64,000 nucleotides of DNA, taken from Methylobrevis albus (GTDB lineage: Bacteria; Pseudomonadota; Alphaproteobacteria; Rhizobiales; Pleomorphomonadaceae). Made by a program: the position numbers and the translations under genes. Position 1 is the stretch's first letter, and each line of letters begins with the position of its first letter. The stretch is taken from the NCBI RefSeq assembly GCF_015904235.1, contig NZ_JADZLT010000052.1, positions 1 to 64,000 of the forward strand, written 5' to 3'. The notes under the pieces were generated by a model. The model searched no databases. It was not told the DNA's origin and was given only the letters and a program-made list of their open reading frames with translations. Of the stretch, positions 39,587 to 47,559 are shown one piece after another.

Positions 39587-39663
39587 GCACCCGTAGCTCA
39601 GCTGGATAGAGTGCTGCCCTCCGAAGGCAGAGGTCACAGGTTCGAATCCTGTCGGGTGCGCCA
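39587..39663 (+). tRNA. tRNA-Arg (anticodon CCG)
   Basis: The acceptor stem is GCACCCG/CGGGTGC with discriminator G and an encoded CCA. The anticodon stem CTGCC/GGCAG encloses loop CTCCGAA, giving CCG. The T-arm is CACAGGTTCGAATCCTGT. Confidence 0.96.
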
Positions 39664-40223
39664 TTCCTCTCTCCAGTTTAGTATCGTCTCCTAAAGTATT
39701 GAATGGTCTGGTTATTTCCGCGGTTCGAAATCCGGTTCCGCGGCGATATGCCCGCCTGTCGGCGAAGGCGTGTTTCAGCACCGTTCGTTTGTTTTCGAGA
39801 CGCTCGGATCCCAGATTTTCGAAGGGGTTGATGGAAAGCTCAGGGCGAGTTCGAACATTTCGTCGAAGGGTCGGCAGATAGCCGCGTCGGTTGCCAGTCT
39901 TTCGGCGGTGACGAGCTTCTCAAGCTCCAGCTTGGCAAGACGCTGCTCGTGGGCGCGAATGGCCGCGGTGTTCTCAGATTCGACGACGGTCGACGAACTC
40001 TTCGATCGGGCAGCCGATCTTGACGATCTCGGTGCGCGGCGCTGCCTTCAAGGCCGGTTCTGCCACGGAAATGCAGCAGGATGAACTCGCCTGAAGCTCG
40101 CTCCAGGGTCGCACGTCCGACAAAAAATATTCTATCGAATAACTCGATTTTAGCCTCTGCAGCCTTCAGTCGTCCGCGCGGCCAGCCAATCATGGGCATC
40201 CACATGGAAATGGGAGGCTCAAG
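39664..40223. other. Coding-poor, lower-G+C stretch after tRNA-Arg
   Basis: 560 bases with no intact gene and visibly lower G+C than both sides (for example AAAAAATATTCTATCGAATA, 40122-40141). Short broken frames occur on both strands, the best being a minus-strand piece (about 40205-40080) reading KAAEAKIELFDRIFFVGRAT. It is consistent with the decayed end of an element or gene once placed next to the tRNA. No attachment repeat or transposase motif could be confirmed. Confidence 0.45.
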
Positions 40224-41144
40224 ATGCTGTTACGGAAACTGGTGGTCGGCGCCGTGGCCCTGATCGGGTTCGCGCTGCCGGCTGCGGCGGTCGAGGGGCC
40301 GCTGGTGACGGCCGAGTGGCTGTCGGAAAACCTCGAGAACCCGAAGGTGCGCGTGTTCGAGGTCAGCGTCGATACCGGCGTCTACGAGCGCGGCCACATT
40401 CCCGGCGCCGTCGATCTCGACTGGCACACCGAACTCGTCGATCCGGTGAGCCGTGACATCGCCACGCGCGAGGCCTTCGAGGCGACGCTGCGCGCGGCGG
40501 GCGTCGAGGACGACACCACCGTCGTGCTCTATGGCGACAACAACAACTGGTTCGCGGCGTGGGGCGCCTGGGTGTTCGACGTCTACGGCTTCGGCGACCG
40601 CGTGAAGCTGCTCGATGGCGGCCGCAAGTACTGGGAGGCGCAGGGCCTGCCGGTCGACACCGCGGTGCCGGCCTATACCGCGAGCGCGATCGACCTGCCG
40701 GAGCGCAACACGGCGCTGCGCGCCCGCCTCGCCGACGTCGTCGCCGTCGCCGAGAAGTCGAGCGACCACGCGCTGATCGACATCCGCTCCAACGACGAAT
40801 TCACCGGCAAGGTGTTCGCACCCGAAGGCGTCAAGGAACTCGCAGTGCGCGCCGGCCACGTCCCGGGCGCGGTGAACGTGCCGTGGGGCAAGGCGGTTGC
40901 CGAGGATGGGCGCTTCAAGTCGGTCGACGAACTGCGCCAGCTCTATGCCGACGTCGGCGTCGACGGCTCGAAGCCGGTCATCGTCTACTGCCGCATCGGC
41001 GAGCGCTCCAGCCATACCTGGTTCGCCCTGAAGCGCCTGCTCGGCTACGAGGTGCGCAACTACGACGGCTCGTGGACCGAGTACGGCAATTCGGTCGGCG
41101 TCCCGGTCGCGAACCTCGCCGGAACGGTGTGGACCGGCAAGTGA
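40224..41144 (+). CDS. sseA: Periplasmic thiosulfate/3-mercaptopyruvate sulfurtransferase
   Basis: A 306-residue two-domain rhodanese. A Sec signal peptide (MLLRKLVVGAVALIGFALPA, cleavage near AAA-VE) sends it to the periplasm. The N-terminal rhodanese module is the inactive type and the C-terminal one has the catalytic Cys256 in YCRIGERSSHTW. It transfers sulfane sulfur from thiosulfate or mercaptopyruvate to a thiol or cyanide acceptor. GGAGG precedes the ATG. The following permease gene overlaps its stop (GTGA), so the two probably form a sulfur-capture and uptake unit. Confidence 0.92.
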   Translation: MLLRKLVVGAVALIGFALPAAAVEGPLVTAEWLSENLENPKVRVFEVSVDTGVYERGHIPGAVDLDWHTELVDPVSRDIATREAFEATLRAAGVEDDTTVVLYGDNNNWFAAWGAWVFDVYGFGDRVKLLDGGRKYWEAQGLPVDTAVPAYTASAIDLPERNTALRARLADVVAVAEKSSDHALIDIRSNDEFTGKVFAPEGVKELAVRAGHVPGAVNVPWGKAVAEDGRFKSVDELRQLYADVGVDGSKPVIVYCRIGERSSHTWFALKRLLGYEVRNYDGSWTEYGNSVGVPVANLAGTVWTGK

Positions 41145-42403
41145 CGATCGAGCTTTCCCGGCCGGAGGCGCCCGTCGCCTCCGGATCCGTGGCGGTGGCC
41201 GGCGGTGCGGAAGCGCCGCCGGTTTCGTCGTTGTCGCCGCTGCGTCTCGTCGCGGCCGCGGCCGTGCTCGCGGCCACCTTCGCCGCGCCCGCCTTTTTTG
41301 CGGAGCCGACCGGCGAGGGCCGGGCGATCGGCTTCTCGGTGCTGCTCGGCGCGGTGTTCGGCATCGTGCTGCAGCGCTCGCGCTTCTGCTTCCTCTGCCA
41401 CTGGCGCGACTTCCAGGACCGACGCGATCCGCGCGGCGTGCTCGCGATCCTGACCGCGCTCGCCGTCGGCCTGCTGGTCTACCAGGTGGTGATCTCGGCC
41501 TGGGTGCCGGTGGTGCGGCCGGGGGCGCTGCCGCCCAATGCGCACATCGGCCCGGTCAGCCCGGCGCTGGCGCTGGCCGCCGCCGTGTTCGGCATCGGCA
41601 TGGCGCTGTCGGGCTCGTGCCTCTCGGCGCATCTCTACCGAATCGGCGAAGGCTCGCTCGCGTCGCCCTTTGCGCTGCTCGGCGCACTCGCGGGCTTCGG
41701 GCTCGGCTTCGCCACCTGGAATCCGCTCTATCTCGCGCTGATCAGCGAGGGCCGCGTGCTGTGGCTGCCGCATCTCGTCGGCTATGGCGGCGCGCTCGTC
41801 GGTGCGCTCGTGGTGCTGGCGATCCTCGCGGCCGTCGTCATCAAGCTCGGCCGGTCGCCCGCGGGGAGGGCGGCCGCGCCGCTGTCGCTCGGATCCGTCG
41901 CCCGGCAGGCGCTGCTCGAGCGCTGGCCGGCGGCGCTCGGCGGCGCGGCGGTGGGCGTGCTGTCGGGGCTTTACTTCCTGCGCGTCGCGCCGCTCGGCGT
42001 CACGGCCGAGCTCGGCAGCCTCGCCCGGACGGCGGGCGCCGGTGCCGGGCTGCTGCCCGAGACGCTGCACGGGCTGGACGCCCTGCGCGGCTGCGCCACG
42101 GTGGTGAAGACGGCGCTGCTGTCGCCGAACGGCGCCTTCGTCGCGGCGCTGGTCGCCGGCAGCTTCGCCGCGGCGCTCGCCGCCGGGCAGTTTCGCCCGC
42201 GCCGGCCGAGCGGGGCGGAGATCGTCCGGGCGCTCGGCGGCGGCGTGCTGATGGGCTGGGGCGCGATGATCGGCCTCGGCTGCACGGTCGGCGTGCTGCT
42301 GTCCGGCATCCATGCCGGCGCGGTTTCGGGCTGGGTCTTCCTCGTCTTCGTCACCGCAGGCGCGGCCGCGACGCTGGCGCTGCGCCGGCGGTTCGGCTTC
42401 TGA
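41141..42403 (+). CDS. YeeE/YedE (TsuA-type) sulfur transport protein
   Basis: A 420-residue polytopic inner-membrane protein with about ten to twelve hydrophobic segments, GTG start. Conserved cysteines of the family lie at membrane faces: RSRFCFLCHWRDF, LSGSCLSAHLYRIGEGS, LRGCATVVKT and GLGCTVGVLLSGIHAGA. TsuA-type members take up thiosulfate. Translation is coupled to the secreted rhodanese by a four-base overlap, which supports thiosulfate or persulfide import. The N-terminal 30 residues are a cytoplasmic low-complexity extension. Confidence 0.9.
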   Translation: MTIELSRPEAPVASGSVAVAGGAEAPPVSSLSPLRLVAAAAVLAATFAAPAFFAEPTGEGRAIGFSVLLGAVFGIVLQRSRFCFLCHWRDFQDRRDPRGVLAILTALAVGLLVYQVVISAWVPVVRPGALPPNAHIGPVSPALALAAAVFGIGMALSGSCLSAHLYRIGEGSLASPFALLGALAGFGLGFATWNPLYLALISEGRVLWLPHLVGYGGALVGALVVLAILAAVVIKLGRSPAGRAAAPLSLGSVARQALLERWPAALGGAAVGVLSGLYFLRVAPLGVTAELGSLARTAGAGAGLLPETLHGLDALRGCATVVKTALLSPNGAFVAALVAGSFAAALAAGQFRPRRPSGAEIVRALGGGVLMGWGAMIGLGCTVGVLLSGIHAGAVSGWVFLVFVTAGAAATLALRRRFGF

Positions 42404-42471
42404 GGCGGCGTCGGCTTGTCTGCGCAGCCACAGCCCCGCCTTCAGCCGGGATCGGTCGTGGCAGACCTGTT

Positions 42472-42507
42472 GACGCCCCCGCGCGGCGGTGACCACGCGG
42501 GGGCGTC
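42472..42507. other. Strong hairpin between convergent genes
   Basis: A perfect twelve-base-pair stem, GACGCCCCCGCG/CGCGGGGGCGTC, with a twelve-base loop lies between the permease (plus) and the 58-residue gene (minus). It has no U-tract on either strand. Confidence 0.6.
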
Positions 42508-42564
42508 ATACTCGAGCAACAGGTACGCGACGTCCCGCGCGATGGAGGGCACTCGGCGGCGGTG

Positions 42565-42741
42565 TCAGATACCGAGCCACCAGCAGCGCATCCAGACTTC
42601 CGTCGGCACGCCGGACTCGTTGCGGCCGAGCTCGTCGCGGGCGGTGTCGGCGGCGGCGCGGCGGTCGTCGGGGGCGGCCACTGCCGCGTTCGGCAGGACG
42701 GCGGCGATCAGGCCGGCGATGAAGGTCGAGATGGTCCGCAT
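42565..42741 (-). CDS. Small secreted peptide of 58 residues, unrecognised
   Basis: A short gene found by reading the gap after the ABC operon. AAGGAG lies eight bases before the ATG at 42741. The product has a signal peptide-like start (MRTISTFIAGLIAAVL, likely cleavage near VAA-PD) and a mature part of about 35 residues that is charged and then ends in a Trp/Cys-rich tail (VWMRCWWLGI). It is the last gene in the direction ssuA-ssuC-ssuB-peptide, 76 bases after the ATPase gene. No family is recognised. It could be a small periplasmic partner or an unrelated small protein. Confidence 0.6.
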   Translation of the reverse strand: MRTISTFIAGLIAAVLPNAAVAAPDDRRAAADTARDELGRNESGVPTEVWMRCWWLGI

Positions 42742-42817
42742 CGGCGAGCTCCTTCCAGTGTGCTGCGCGTCGGCAGCCGGTTGGTTTCGGGTCCTGGTCG
42801 CGGAACGCCGGCCGCCG

Positions 42818-43600
42818 TCAGATTGCGGCGGCCGGAAAGGCTTCCTCCCCCGGCGTGCGGGCGAGGGAGCGGCCGAGGGTCGCGAGCAGCGCCCGCTTCT
42901 CGACTTCGAACTCGGGCGAGACGCGGTCGCGCGGGCGCGGCACCGCGACGTCGTGCAAGGCGGCGATCCGCCCCGGCCGCGGCTTCAGCACCACGACGCG
43001 GTCGGCGAGCACCAGCGCCTCCTCGATGTCGTGGGTGACGAGCAGCAGCGTCGGCCGGCTCTCGGCCCAGAGGTCGAGCAGGTGGTCCTGCAGGTCGGCG
43101 CGGGTGAAGGCGTCGAGGGCGGAGAACGGCTCGTCGAGGAGGAGCACCGACGGCCGCGTCACCAGCGCCCGGGCGATCGCGACGCGCTGCGCCTGGCCGC
43201 CGGAGAGCTCGCGCGGCCAGCGCCGGCCGTAGCCGACGAGGCCGACGCGGGAGAGCGTTTCGGCGACGCGCGCGCGGCGCTCGGCGGGGGGCAGGGTGAC
43301 GAGGCCGAAGCCGACGTTGTCGGCGACGTTGAGCCAGGGCAGCAGCCGCGGCTCCTGGAAGACGATGCCGACGGCCGGGTGCGGGCCCTCGACGGGCGTC
43401 CCGCCGACGCTGACGCGGCCGTCGCTGGCGCGGTCGAGCCCGGCGAGGACGCGCAGCAAGGTGCTCTTGCCGCAGCCCGAGCCGCCGACGACGGCGACGA
43501 TCTCGCCGGGCGCCAGCGTCAGCGACACGGCGTCGAGCGCACGGGTGCCGTTCGGATAGGTCTTGCCGAGGGCGGCGATGGTGACGGCGGCGGCGCTCAT
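42818..43600 (-). CDS. Sulfonate/nitrate/taurine-type ABC transporter ATP-binding protein
   Basis: A 260-residue SsuB/TauB-type ATPase. Walker A is GGSGCGKST, the signature is [15 protein letters not shown], and Walker B is LLLDEPFSALDAFT. The C-terminal tail is longer than usual and alanine-rich. The permease stop overlaps its ATG (ATGA). It energises uptake of an organosulfur compound such as taurine or an alkanesulfonate; the substrate is inferred from neighbours. Confidence 0.93.
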   Translation of the reverse strand: MSAAAVTIAALGKTYPNGTRALDAVSLTLAPGEIVAVVGGSGCGKSTLLRVLAGLDRASDGRVSVGGTPVEGPHPAVGIVFQEPRLLPWLNVADNVGFGLVTLPPAERRARVAETLSRVGLVGYGRRWPRELSGGQAQRVAIARALVTRPSVLLLDEPFSALDAFTRADLQDHLLDLWAESRPTLLLVTHDIEEALVLADRVVVLKPRPGRIAALHDVAVPRPRDRVSPEFEVEKRALLATLGRSLARTPGEEAFPAAAI

Positions 43601-44442
43601 CGCGCGGTCTCCACGGTGTCCTGCCAGCGCAGGAACGGGGCTGTCGCGGCGGCGAGCAGCGCGTCGGTCAGCTTGCCGAGCACGGCGAAGACGAGGATGG
43701 CGGCGACGATCTGGTCGGGCTTGCCGAGCTGCTGGCCGTCGACGAGGAGATAGCCGAGGCCCTCGGAGGCGCCCATGAATTCGGCGGCGACGACGAACAT
43801 CCAGCCGAGGCCGAGGCCGGAGCGCAGGGCGACGACGTAGGACGGCAGGATCGCCGGCAGCAGGATGCGGCGCACCAGCGCCGGGCCGGAGAGGCGGAAG
43901 ACGCGGCCGACCTCGACGATCTTGCGGTCGACCGAGGCGATCGCCGCCATCACGCCGAGGTAGACCGGAAAGAACACGCCGACCGCGATCAGCGCGATCT
44001 TCGATTCCTCGAAAATGCCGAGCCAGAGGATGAACAGCGGCACCCAGGCGATCGAGGGAATCGCGCGCAGGCCCTGCAGCGTCGGGTCGACGAGGCGGCG
44101 CACGATCGCCGAATAGCCGGCGAGGGCGCCGGCGGCGGTGCCGGCGACGACGCCGATGGCAAAGCCGACCAGCACGCGCCAGACGGTCGCCGTGATGTGG
44201 CGGGCGAGTTCGCCCGAGCCGGAGAGGTCGACGAGGGTCGCGAAGATGCGCGAGGGGGGCGGCATCAGCCGTCCGCCCGCGAGGCCCGAGGCGACGGCGA
44301 GTTCCCAGCCCGCCGCGAGCGCGACGGGCAGGACGAGGCCGACGCCGACGCCGGACAGCCAGCCGGGCAGCCCGCGGGCGCCGGCATCACGCGATGCCGC
44401 GCCGGCGAGGCCGGTTTCGTCCGGATGATCGAGCGTGGTCAC
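43597..44442 (-). CDS. Sulfonate-type ABC transporter permease
   Basis: A 281-residue SsuC/TauC-type permease with about six membrane segments and the EAA-type loop region VGRVFRLSGPALVRRILLP. The GTG start at 44442 follows GAGG and begins MTTLDHPDE; the long upstream frame is a shadow. It lies 17 bases after the binding-protein gene and overlaps the ATPase gene by four bases, a tightly coupled transport operon. Confidence 0.93.
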   Translation of the reverse strand: MTTLDHPDETGLAGAASRDAGARGLPGWLSGVGVGLVLPVALAAGWELAVASGLAGGRLMPPPSRIFATLVDLSGSGELARHITATVWRVLVGFAIGVVAGTAAGALAGYSAIVRRLVDPTLQGLRAIPSIAWVPLFILWLGIFEESKIALIAVGVFFPVYLGVMAAIASVDRKIVEVGRVFRLSGPALVRRILLPAILPSYVVALRSGLGLGWMFVVAAEFMGASEGLGYLLVDGQQLGKPDQIVAAILVFAVLGKLTDALLAAATAPFLRWQDTVETAR

Positions 44443-44459
44443 CGGCGCCTCGCCTTGCG

Positions 44460-45443
44460 TCACTGGCTGGCCGCGGGGAAGCGCGTGTCGATCAGCGCAT
44501 CGACCGTGGCGGCGACGTCGACCTCCGGCTTGACGACGCCGGCGTCCTGCAGCGCGAGACCGGCGGCGAGGATGGTCTCCTTCTGCGCCGCGCCGATCGT
44601 CGAGTGGGTGAGCTCGGTGCGCTCGAGCTGCTTCTCGATCACCACGTCGGGCAGCTTGGTCGCCTCGACGAGAAGCTGCTTCAGGCCGTCCGGGTTGGCG
44701 ATCGCCCAGGCGCGAGCCTCCTCGTAGGCGGCGATGACGCGCTCGACGAGGTCCGGGTGCGCCTCGGCGAAGGCTTCGCTGGTGTTGAGCACGCCCCAGC
44801 TGTTCGCCTCGGGCTTGCGGTAGAACAGCTTCGCGCCGTCCTCGACTTCCGCCGAGGCCATCAGCGGGTCGAGCCCGGCCCAGGCGTCGACGTCGCCGCG
44901 CAGCAGCGCGAGCTTGCCGTCGGCGTGCTGCAGCAGGACGAGGGTGACGTCCTTTTCGGACAGCCCCGTCTCGGCGAGCGCGCGGACGAGGAAGATGTGC
45001 GGATCGGTGCCGCGGGTGACGGCGATCGACTTGCCGGCGAGATCGGCGACGCTGGCGATCGGGCTGTCCTTGCCCGTGACGAGGGCGGTCCACTCGGGGC
45101 GCGAGTAGACGTAGATCGACTTCACCGGATTGCCGTTGATGCGGCCGATCAGCGCCGCGGCGCCGGCGGTGGAGCCGAAGTCGATGGAGCCCGAGTTCAG
45201 GAACTCCAGCGCCTTGTTGGAGCCGGCCGACTGCACCCAGCGCACCGCGATCCCGTCGGCCTCGAGCGCCTTCTCGAGAATGCCCTGCTGCTTCAGCACC
45301 AGCGACACCGGGTTGTAGGTCGCCCAGTCGATGCGGATCTCGGACGGGTTATCGGCGAAGGCCGGGCCGCCCGCGGCGATCACGCCGACGCCAAGTGCGG
45401 TGGCGGCGGCGAGTTTCAGGAACAGGCGGCGGGCGAAGGACAT
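44460..45443 (-). CDS. Sulfonate-type ABC transporter substrate-binding protein
   Basis: A 327-residue SsuA/TauA-like periplasmic protein. The signal peptide has a twin-arginine-like ARRLFLKLAAATALG motif. Mature features are IDWATYNPVSLVLKQQGILE, SIDFGSTAGAAALIGR, IAVTRGTDPHIFLVRA and DAWAGLDPLMASAEVE, typical of sulfonate binders. GGAG precedes the ATG at 45443. It heads the minus-strand transport operon, with an operator-like palindrome 76-89 bases upstream. The exact ligand is unknown. Confidence 0.92.
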   Translation of the reverse strand: MSFARRLFLKLAAATALGVGVIAAGGPAFADNPSEIRIDWATYNPVSLVLKQQGILEKALEADGIAVRWVQSAGSNKALEFLNSGSIDFGSTAGAAALIGRINGNPVKSIYVYSRPEWTALVTGKDSPIASVADLAGKSIAVTRGTDPHIFLVRALAETGLSEKDVTLVLLQHADGKLALLRGDVDAWAGLDPLMASAEVEDGAKLFYRKPEANSWGVLNTSEAFAEAHPDLVERVIAAYEEARAWAIANPDGLKQLLVEATKLPDVVIEKQLERTELTHSTIGAAQKETILAAGLALQDAGVVKPEVDVAATVDALIDTRFPAASQ

Positions 45444-45939
45444 GGACGGGCTCCGGTCAGGCGCGGCATCGGGACGATGCGGACGACGCAAAGGTCACAC
45501 CTCCGGCGCAATCAGTCTACCAAAGCTATGGTCTTTATTGTGGCCCGGCTGGAATTTCATTCCTGCGCAGGGTCTTCCCGGAGCGTTTTCGCCCGCCCGA
45601 TTGCGCCGGGGGCAGGGGGCGAGGGGGCGATATCAGGGTCCCGGGCCGTTTTTTCTGACATTGCACGTGGTGCCCACTCGGTCGACCAAGCTTGATCGCG
45701 CTTCATTCTGTCCCGGCCCAAGCACCGACCGGACGGTCTGCCATCGCATCCCCCTGTTCGCGTTTCGGTCCTCTCGCGTCGCAACCGCCGCCATCAAACA
45801 CGGCCGCGTGAAGCAATCAGTTTGTCGTTGACCGCGGAAACATCGAAGGCCATCCTAATCCCCATAAAGCTAGTGGACTTTACGGAGTAAGCGTACGAAC
45901 GGAGAACATCCGGCAGCCGCCGGGACACGAGAGGAGGAC
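45444..45939. other. Divergent regulatory region
   Basis: A 496-base gap between the transport operon (minus) and a flavoprotein gene (plus) with no supported gene. It holds the 45519-45532 palindrome and, towards the plus-strand gene, TTGACC (45828-45833) followed after 17 bases by CATCCT, a weak promoter candidate. The large size fits a doubly regulated divergent region. Confidence 0.45.
45519..45532. promoter_or_regulatory. Palindromic operator candidate upstream of the sulfonate transporter
   Basis: ACCA-A-AGCT-A-TGGT is a 14-bp near-perfect palindrome (ACCAWAGCTWTGGT) in an A/T-richer patch upstream of the binding-protein gene. It is probably a repressor or activator site; the regulator is unknown. 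Confidence 0.45.
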
Positions 45940-47322
45940 ATGATCATGGCGACCCTCACCCGCACCGATATCGCCGTCATCGGCGGTGGCCTTTCGGCCT
46001 CTGCCGTCATCGCCGAGCTGGTCGACCGCCTGCCCCCGTCCACCACGATCGGCGTCGTCGCGCCCAAGGGGCGCCGCGGCCGCGGTGTCGCCTACGGCAC
46101 GACCGACGATCGCCACCTCCTCAACGTCCCGGCCGGACGGATGAGCCTGTTCAGCACCGATCCCGACCATTTCGTGCGCTGGCTGCGCCAGAAGGCGGCC
46201 GGGTACGGTCCGCACGACTTCGTGCCGCGCCGCATCTACGGTGACTACGTCCGCGACAGCCTCGCGAGCGCGATCCGCCGCACCGGCAACCGCTCGGCGG
46301 TGTCCTTCTTCGATGCCGAGGCGACGGGCTTTGCCGCCACCGACGAAGGTGGCTATCCCTTCCGCCTCTCCAACGGCGACGTCGTCGCCGGCCAGTCGGC
46401 GGTGCTGTGCGTCGGCGGTGCTCCCGCCGGCCTGCCGCTGCCGGCCGGGGCCGTCGACCCGGCCGTTGCCGACCGGCTGGTTGCCGATCCCTGGAAGGCC
46501 GACTGGATCGGCGCGATCGAGCCGGACGCAACGGTGCTGTTCGTCGGCACCGGCCTCACCATGATCGACCAGCTGGTCTCGCTGGTCGGGCGCGGTCACC
46601 GCGGGCCGATCCACGCCATGTCCCGCCGTGGCCTGCTGCCGCATCCGCATCGCGAGCCGCGCCCGCCGGCGGTTGCGCTCGACCTCGACCCGGCGCGCGA
46701 CGGTCTCGCGGCCGCGCTCAGCGAACTGCGGCGGGCCGCCGGCCGCATCGACGACTGGCGCGCGCTGATGGACGGGCTGCGCCCCTCGACGCAGCGGCTG
46801 TGGGACGGGCTCGCCCCGGCGCAGCGACGCCAGTTCATGCGCCACCTGCTGCCCTACTGGAACGCGCATCGCCACCGGGTCGCGCCGGCGGTCAACGCCG
46901 AGGTGGAAGCGCTGCGCCGCACCGGGCGGGTGCATATCCGCGCCGGCTGGCTGGAGAGCATCACCGACGCCGGCGGCCGGGCGCGCGTCTCGTTCCGCCC
47001 CCGCGGCACCCACGGCCTCGAGACGCTCACGGCCGACGTCGTCGTCAACTGCTGTGGCCCGGACCGCTGTCCGTCGCTGCAGTCGAGCCCGCTGCTCGTC
47101 GACCTTGCGGCGCGGGGGGTGGTGACGCCCGATCCGACCGGGCTCGGCATTGCGGTCGACCGCGACAGCGCGGTGATCGCGGCCGACGGCCGGCGCCTGC
47201 GCGGCCTCTACGCGGTCGGACCGCTCACCGCCGGCACGTTCTGGGAAATCACCGCCGTGCCGGAGATCCGGGCCCAGGCGGCCGGGGTCGCCGACAACCT
47301 CGCCCGTCGCTACGCGAATTGA
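45940..47322 (+). CDS. FAD/NAD(P)-binding protein, COG4529-type (copy 1)
   Basis: A 460-residue flavoprotein. The N-terminal Rossmann motif is IAVIGGGLSASAVIAELVD, then GRGVAYGTTDDRHLLNVPAG, MSLFSTDPDHFVRWLR, and a second nucleotide-binding motif VLFVGTGLTMIDQLVSLV. The late part GLGIAVDRDSAVIAADGR and YAVGPLTAGTFWEI closes the FAD fold. The group is usually annotated as FAD-NAD(P)-binding or HpaM-type, with no settled reaction. GAGGAGG precedes the start; the ATG at 45946 has better spacing. A paralogue is coupled to ssuD at 60428, so a role in organosulfur oxidation is inferred. Confidence 0.88.
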   Translation: MIMATLTRTDIAVIGGGLSASAVIAELVDRLPPSTTIGVVAPKGRRGRGVAYGTTDDRHLLNVPAGRMSLFSTDPDHFVRWLRQKAAGYGPHDFVPRRIYGDYVRDSLASAIRRTGNRSAVSFFDAEATGFAATDEGGYPFRLSNGDVVAGQSAVLCVGGAPAGLPLPAGAVDPAVADRLVADPWKADWIGAIEPDATVLFVGTGLTMIDQLVSLVGRGHRGPIHAMSRRGLLPHPHREPRPPAVALDLDPARDGLAAALSELRRAAGRIDDWRALMDGLRPSTQRLWDGLAPAQRRQFMRHLLPYWNAHRHRVAPAVNAEVEALRRTGRVHIRAGWLESITDAGGRARVSFRPRGTHGLETLTADVVVNCCGPDRCPSLQSSPLLVDLAARGVVTPDPTGLGIAVDRDSAVIAADGRRLRGLYAVGPLTAGTFWEITAVPEIRAQAAGVADNLARRYAN

Positions 47323-47475
47323 ACGACCGGCTGCCTGCGGTCCCGACAATCGACTTCGCCGCGCCAGCAGGACAGCTCGCGCGGCGTCGCCGCGCGCCGC
47401 GACCCCGGCGGGGCCGCGGGCGCATTCGGGGGAACGCCGTTCCGCGTCAGGGGAATTAAATAGATAGAGTTTGTT

Positions 47476-47493
47476 GGATGCGGTGCAGCATCC
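47476..47493. promoter_or_regulatory. Inverted repeat upstream of monooxygenase gene
   Basis: GGATGC-GGTGCA-GCATCC has six-base arms and a six-base spacer in an A/T-richer patch (AATTAAATAGATAGAG precedes it), about 67 bases before the DszA-type gene. It could be an operator or a leader hairpin. Confidence 0.35.
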
Positions 47494-47559
47494 GGGGCTA
47501 GGGTCGCGTCTCCCATCGGTCGCTGCGACCGAGCGCCGCCATGTCGAGGCCCGTCGCCG

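Noticed and set aside
39717-39740. Possible attachment repeat of the tRNA-Arg T-arm (CGGTTCGAAATCCGG)
   Set aside because: Only about nine bases match the tRNA 3' part and the discriminator and CCA end are absent, so it is likely chance.
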